Positions 62,842-64,000 of a stretch of DNA of 64,000 bases are shown one piece after another. Under the pieces are notes generated by a model. It saw only the letters and a program-made list of their open reading frames with translations, had not been told where the DNA came from and made no database searches. Source of the DNA: Niabella pedocola (GTDB lineage: Bacteria; Bacteroidota; Bacteroidia; Chitinophagales; Chitinophagaceae); the NCBI RefSeq assembly GCF_021044425.1, contig NZ_JAJNEC010000005.1:2170001-2234000 (forward strand), given 5' to 3'. Both the position numbers and the translations under genes were made by a program. Each line of letters starts with the position of its first letter. Positions within the stretch are counted from its first letter, which is position 1.

Positions 62842-62901
62842 GATGTGCGTCCGGATGTATCACTTTGGTCAATGACCGGATTACGAACGATGCAGGGCCA
62901 C

Positions 62902-63984
62902 TTACTGTATCGTATTCCCCATATTGAACATGGGCAGGTACATGGCAATAAGCACAACGCCAACGACCAGACCCAATACAATGATGATCACCGGTTCAAT
63001 AAATTTGCTCAGCTGTGTGGTTTGGTAATCCAGGTCTTCGCTGTAGCGGTCGGAAAGATTTTTAAAAAAGAGTTCAAGCTCATTGACCTCCTCTCCCACT
63101 TTTACCAGGGCCGTCATTTTAGAGGGGAAGATCTTTTTGGTGCTCATGCTTTCATGGAGCGGAAGCCCTTTCAGGATGTCCTGCTCCATTTGGTCAAGTG
63201 CATGTTCCAGCGGGTAAAAGCCCATTACCTGTTTGCTCAGGCTCAGGGCCTGTACCAACGGTACCCGGGCACCTAACAGTAACTGCATGGTAGAAGCAAA
63301 CCGTGCCAGGTAGATCTTGGAAACAATATTTTTTACCACCGGCGTTCGCTGCAATAAAAGATCTTTATATTTTTTATACCAGGGCTTGTTGCGGTTAATA
63401 CTCATAAATACGATAACGGCTAGGAGTAGCAGGAATAGTTTGCCGGCAGCGGCCTGCATGAAATTGGAAGCATTTAACACCTGCCGGGTAAGAAAGGGCA
63501 GGTTTCCGCCAAAACGCTGGAACACGTCGGCAAACATGGGCACTACATAATTCATCATAAAGAACACGGAACAAAATGCTACAGACAGTACAATGAGGGG
63601 GTACGTAAGCGCCCCGATGATTTGCCGCCGCTGTTTGATCTTGGCTTTGTAATAAACCGACAGCTGTTGTAATACCGTGTTCAGTTTGCCCGTCTCCTCT
63701 CCGATCTCCACGGTAAAATATTCATAAGGGGTAAAATTTTTGTTTTCACGCATGGCTGCCGAAAGGCTGCTGCCATTCACCACTTTTTCAAGAACCGTAG
63801 TGAGAATGGCCCTGGGCGCTTTCTTGGTTTGCTCGTCCCGGATCAGCTGCAGGGCGGTGCGGATATCCAGGCCCGCGTCCATCAGGCTGCCCAGTTCCAA
63901 ATAAAAAGACTCCTTGATCTTATCGGAAAACGGTTTTCCAAACAGGGAAAACTCCCGGGTGAGCAATCCCTCCAACTGCTTCAT
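62902..63984 (-). CDS. gspF: Type II secretion/type IV pilus inner-membrane protein GspF-like
   Basis: The 360-residue frame shows both GspF/PilC-type domains: N-terminal FYLELGSLMDAGLDIRTALQLIRDEQ and the conserved FTPYEYFTVEIGEETGKLNTVLQQLSVYYK, then TM helix IGALTYPLIVLSVAFCSVFFMMNYVVPMF; the second domain includes LARFASTMQLLLGARVPLVQALSLSKQV and the closing helix VIIIVLGLVVGVVLIAMYLPMF. The frame remains open beyond the Met at 63984 up to the window end (ETTSF precedes it), and relatives usually have an N-terminal tail, so the start is probably outside the window. It forms the inner-membrane platform of a pseudopilus system. Partner genes are not in view. Confidence 0.88.
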   Translation of the reverse strand: MKQLEGLLTREFSLFGKPFSDKIKESFYLELGSLMDAGLDIRTALQLIRDEQTKKAPRAILTTVLEKVVNGSSLSAAMRENKNFTPYEYFTVEIGEETGKLNTVLQQLSVYYKAKIKQRRQIIGALTYPLIVLSVAFCSVFFMMNYVVPMFADVFQRFGGNLPFLTRQVLNASNFMQAAAGKLFLLLLAVIVFMSINRNKPWYKKYKDLLLQRTPVVKNIVSKIYLARFASTMQLLLGARVPLVQALSLSKQVMGFYPLEHALDQMEQDILKGLPLHESMSTKKIFPSKMTALVKVGEEVNELELFFKNLSDRYSEDLDYQTTQLSKFIEPVIIIVLGLVVGVVLIAMYLPMFNMGNTIQ

Positions 63985-64000
63985 GAAAGAAGTGGTTTCC

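Noticed and set aside
1..64000. tRNA, rRNA, and att sites
   Set aside because: No tRNA or rRNA sequence was recognised by eye and no clear target-site duplications were found; a tRNAscan or repeat search would be needed to be certain.

Overview
The window comes from a member of the Bacteroidota, most likely family Chitinophagaceae. The grounds are the Bacteroidota-type conjugation genes (RteC, TraE/F/G/J/K/M/N families), a DUF6520-like small protein, a Bacteroidota-style class I lanthipeptide leader, the weak Shine-Dalgarno sequences, and moderate GC in the core genes. All assignments were made by eye; no database was searched.

Layout. (1) 1-6.2 kb: 3' part of an M60-like (HExxH) peptidase, a small DUF6520-like secreted protein, two AraC regulators, a GNAT acetyltransferase and a membrane-anchored LuxR-type regulator. 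(2) 6.3-27.4 kb: a conjugation module, rteC, then traE-traF-traG-lipoprotein-three TraI-like proteins-traJ, an interruption by a 1271-codon SIR2-domain gene on the opposite strand, then traK-(traL)-traM-traN, several unassigned genes, a primase-polymerase and a D12-class DNA adenine methylase. No integrase, relaxase or VirD4 coupling protein lies in the window, so this is part of an integrative conjugative element or a remnant. (3) 27.4-28.5 kb: a short PD-(D/E)XK-like ORF and a frameshifted IS21-type istB, which mark a junction. (4) 28.8-44.5 kb, visibly AT-rich: a class I lanthipeptide cluster. It has a Cys-rich precursor (lanA), a split LanB (glutamylation protein plus separate elimination-domain protein), LanC, a C39-peptidase ABC exporter and an HlyD-type adaptor. 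It is flanked by three glycosyltransferase-like genes and by a divergent operon of S41 peptidase, glycosyltransferase and an unknown protein. (5) 44.7-47.4 kb: a TraB/GumN protein, a lipoprotein, a decayed ECF sigma factor and an orphan terminator. (6) 47.4-64 kb, ordinary chromosome: mlaE-mlaF-mlaD, a secreted lectin/lyase-like protein, a PLC-type phosphoesterase, an imelysin-like/diheme peroxidase fusion, an MG2-domain surface protein, an AraC regulator divergent from a GT1 glycosyltransferase, two lipoproteins, and gspF running off the right edge.

How the parts fit. The tra genes would build a trans-envelope type IV-like secretion channel. The SIR2 gene sitting inside the tra operon is a probable anti-phage defence cargo. 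In the lanthipeptide cluster the precursor would be glutamylated and dehydrated (LanB parts), cyclised (LanC), cut after the Gly-Gly and exported (LanT/HlyD). The flanking glycosyltransferases raise the possibility of a sugar-decorated product. The lanthipeptide cluster and the SIR2 insertion are the two parts of the window most worth following up.
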